Below, piece by piece: positions 50,111 through 50,904 of a DNA stretch of 50,904 nucleotides. Source of the stretch: UBA7236 sp035439505 (GTDB lineage Bacteria; Bacteroidota; Bacteroidia; Chitinophagales; BACL12); NCBI GenBank assembly GCA_035439505.1, contig DAORKJ010000018.1, forward strand, positions 1-50,904, given 5' to 3'. The position numbers and the translations under genes are program-made. How positions within the stretch are numbered: position 1 is the stretch's first letter; every line of letters starts with the position of its first letter. The notes beneath the pieces were generated by a model. That model saw only the letters and a list, made by a program, of their open reading frames with translations. It searched no databases and had not been told where the DNA came from.

Positions 50111-50659
50111 ATGAAAAAACTAGTTTATAGCCTCCTGTTAGTATCAGGAACCATCATGATGATATCATGCGGTGGTAAAGACAAAAAAGACGATAACGCC
50201 GACGATATGGAAGATTTAACCATGAACGAAGGTTCAGTGTTCCAGTTTGCCAGCTATACGCCTGCAGACAGCGCTAGAACTTATGGTAAGGCGATAACGG
50301 CAGATGGTGCTAACAATATCTACAATGTTGCTGCTAATAAAGAAAAAGCAAATGGTTATACAGGTAAAGTAAGTGGTAAAGTAACCAGCGTTTGCCAAGC
50401 CAAAGGATGTTGGATGACATTAGATGCAGGCAATGGCGAAACCATGATGGTTACTTTTAAAGATTACGGCTTTTTTGTGCCTAAAGATATTACAGGTGAA
50501 ACTGTGGTAATTGAAGGTAAAGCTGAAATCAGAGAAGTATCTGTTGACGAACAGCGCCACTTAGCAGCTGATGCCGGCAAGAGCCAGAAAGAGATTGATG
50601 CCATTACAACAACCAAGCAGGAGTTGCGTTTTGTGGCAGATGGCGTGCTGATTAAATAA
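50111..50659 (+). CDS. DUF4920 lipoprotein
   Basis: 182 aa from the ATG at 50111 (TTG six codons upstream rejected: it lies in the promoter box). Signal with lipobox MISC, lipid cysteine near residue 20, then a D/E/K-rich linker. The globular part shows VCQAKGCWMTLDAGNGETMMVTFKDYGFFVPKD, the core of the DUF4920 family, an OB-like fold with a C-x4-C-W pair that could bind metal or form a disulfide. Located in the periplasm or on the outer membrane. Function unknown. Confidence 0.85.
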   Translation: MKKLVYSLLLVSGTIMMISCGGKDKKDDNADDMEDLTMNEGSVFQFASYTPADSARTYGKAITADGANNIYNVAANKEKANGYTGKVSGKVTSVCQAKGCWMTLDAGNGETMMVTFKDYGFFVPKDITGETVVIEGKAEIREVSVDEQRHLAADAGKSQKEIDAITTTKQELRFVADGVLIK

Positions 50660-50697
50660 ATAATTTCCACAATATTTTTATTTACGGCAGAAGGTTG

Positions 50698-50705
50698 TAT
50701 CTTTG
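50698..50705 (+). promoter_or_regulatory. -7 promoter box (TATCTTTG) upstream of the tRNA region
   Basis: Exact TAnnTTTG match about 125 bp before tRNA-Lys and about 65 bp before the partial tRNA copy. It could drive a precursor containing both. Confidence 0.45.
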
Positions 50706-50770
50706 CGACACTTTTGAAAAAAGGGGGTGCAAAATATTGCCTCTTCTTTAAACAAAACAAGAGTGATTCC

Positions 50771-50823
50771 GATTCCGTCCCGATAGCTATCGGGATCAGT
50801 TGGTAGAGCATAACACTTTTAAT
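50771..50823 (+). pseudogene. Partial tRNA-Lys copy interrupted by a palindrome
   Basis: GATTCCGT (50771-50778) equals the first eight bases of tRNA-Lys. After an inserted segment, 50796-50823 is identical over 28 bases to 50842-50869 of the real tRNA (D-arm through anticodon loop, including TTT). The T arm and 3' acceptor strand are absent, so it cannot fold as a tRNA. The foreign piece replaces the AGC that follows GATTCCGT in the intact gene. Confidence 0.75.
50778..50795. repeat. 18-bp perfect palindrome TCCCGATAGCTATCGGGA
   Basis: The sequence equals its own reverse complement over all 18 bases. It is inserted in the D-arm of the partial tRNA copy. It is the only copy in this window; similar GATAGCTATC-centred palindromes are, from memory, dispersed in some Bacteroidota genomes. 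Confidence 0.85.
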
Positions 50824-50830
50824 TGTTTTC

Positions 50831-50903
50831 GATTCCGTAGCTCAGTTGGTAGAGCATAACACTTTTAATGTTGGGGTCCTGGGTTCGAGTCCCAGCGGGA
50901 TCA
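50831..50903 (+). tRNA. tRNA-Lys (anticodon TTT)
   Basis: Folds completely: acceptor GATTCCG with CGGGATC (one T-G pair), D-arm GCTC/GAGC with AGTTGGTA loop, anticodon stem TAACA/TGTTG around loop CTTTTAA (anticodon TTT), five-base variable region, T-arm CTGGG/CCCAG with TTCGAGT. Discriminator A at 50903. The window ends one base later, so an encoded CCA cannot be judged. Confidence 0.95.
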
Positions 50904-50904
50904 C

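Noticed and set aside
50765..50776. GATTCC tandem pair as a short repeat array
   Set aside because: Only two units, explained by the chance overlap of flanking sequence with the start of the tRNA copy.
1..50904. CRISPR array, rRNA operon or insertion sequence
   Set aside because: No regularly spaced repeats, rRNA motifs, transposase genes or terminal inverted repeats were found on reading both strands.

Overview
The window is about 50.9 kb of low-GC DNA from a member of the Bacteroidota (Chitinophagales/Saprospirales-like; I cannot resolve it further). The evidence is five secreted proteins ending in type IX secretion (T9SS) type A sorting domains, a Bacteroidota -7 promoter box (TAnnTTTG) in front of several genes, lipoproteins and outer-membrane proteins typical of the phylum, and a futalosine-type menaquinone pathway (mqnA, mqnE). 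Two runs of exactly 100 N (28723-28822 and 39865-39964) are assembly-gap placeholders, so this is a draft or metagenome-derived scaffold.

Layout. 1-18.2 kb: secreted proteases (an M4 thermolysin-like enzyme, a second HEFSH gluzincin and two tandem M43 pappalysin-like paralogues), a tail-fibre-like surface protein, a cyanophycinase-like lipoprotein, a GAF-like histidine kinase, an iodotyrosine-deiodinase-type nitroreductase, an IMPACT protein, a universal stress protein, a nucleoside phosphorylase, and the tight operon mqnE - histidine phosphatase - mqnA. 18.2-21.7 kb: housekeeping genes (rluD, lipB and a phosphoglucose/phosphomannose isomerase overlapping by single bases; then YraN and a VOC protein on the other strand).

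21.7-29.7 kb is the most interesting block. An ECF sigma factor lies directly downstream of a MerR regulator carrying a CarH/LitR-type cobalamin-binding domain. Inverted repeats lie in front of both genes, and a tandem universal stress protein is divergent from the regulator. Next comes a colinear run encoding two cyclopropane-fatty-acid-synthase-like methyltransferases, a DUF1365 protein, a flavin amine-oxidase-like enzyme and a secreted thioredoxin-like protein. My inference is that this is a light-, B12- or oxidative-stress-responsive membrane-lipid modification module. The carotenoid genes that often accompany such a MerR/sigma pair in this phylum are not in the window.

29.7-38.2 kb: a pterin pair (PTPS-like enzyme plus folE), fabD, a trans-sulfuration-type PLP enzyme, a type II NADH dehydrogenase, an SDR, a DEDDy exonuclease and an Hsp20. 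38.3-50.9 kb: a delta-60-repeat secreted protein, an assembly gap, a two-lobed aspartic protease overlapping a protein with four CBM48-like repeats, a methyltransferase, a fused oligopeptide ABC ATPase, a lipoprotein/outer-membrane pair, a geranylgeranyl-reductase-family flavoprotein, a tiny lipoprotein that looks like a truncated copy of the DUF4920 lipoprotein next to it, and at the right edge tRNA-Lys(UUU), preceded by a broken partial copy of itself interrupted by an 18-bp perfect palindrome.
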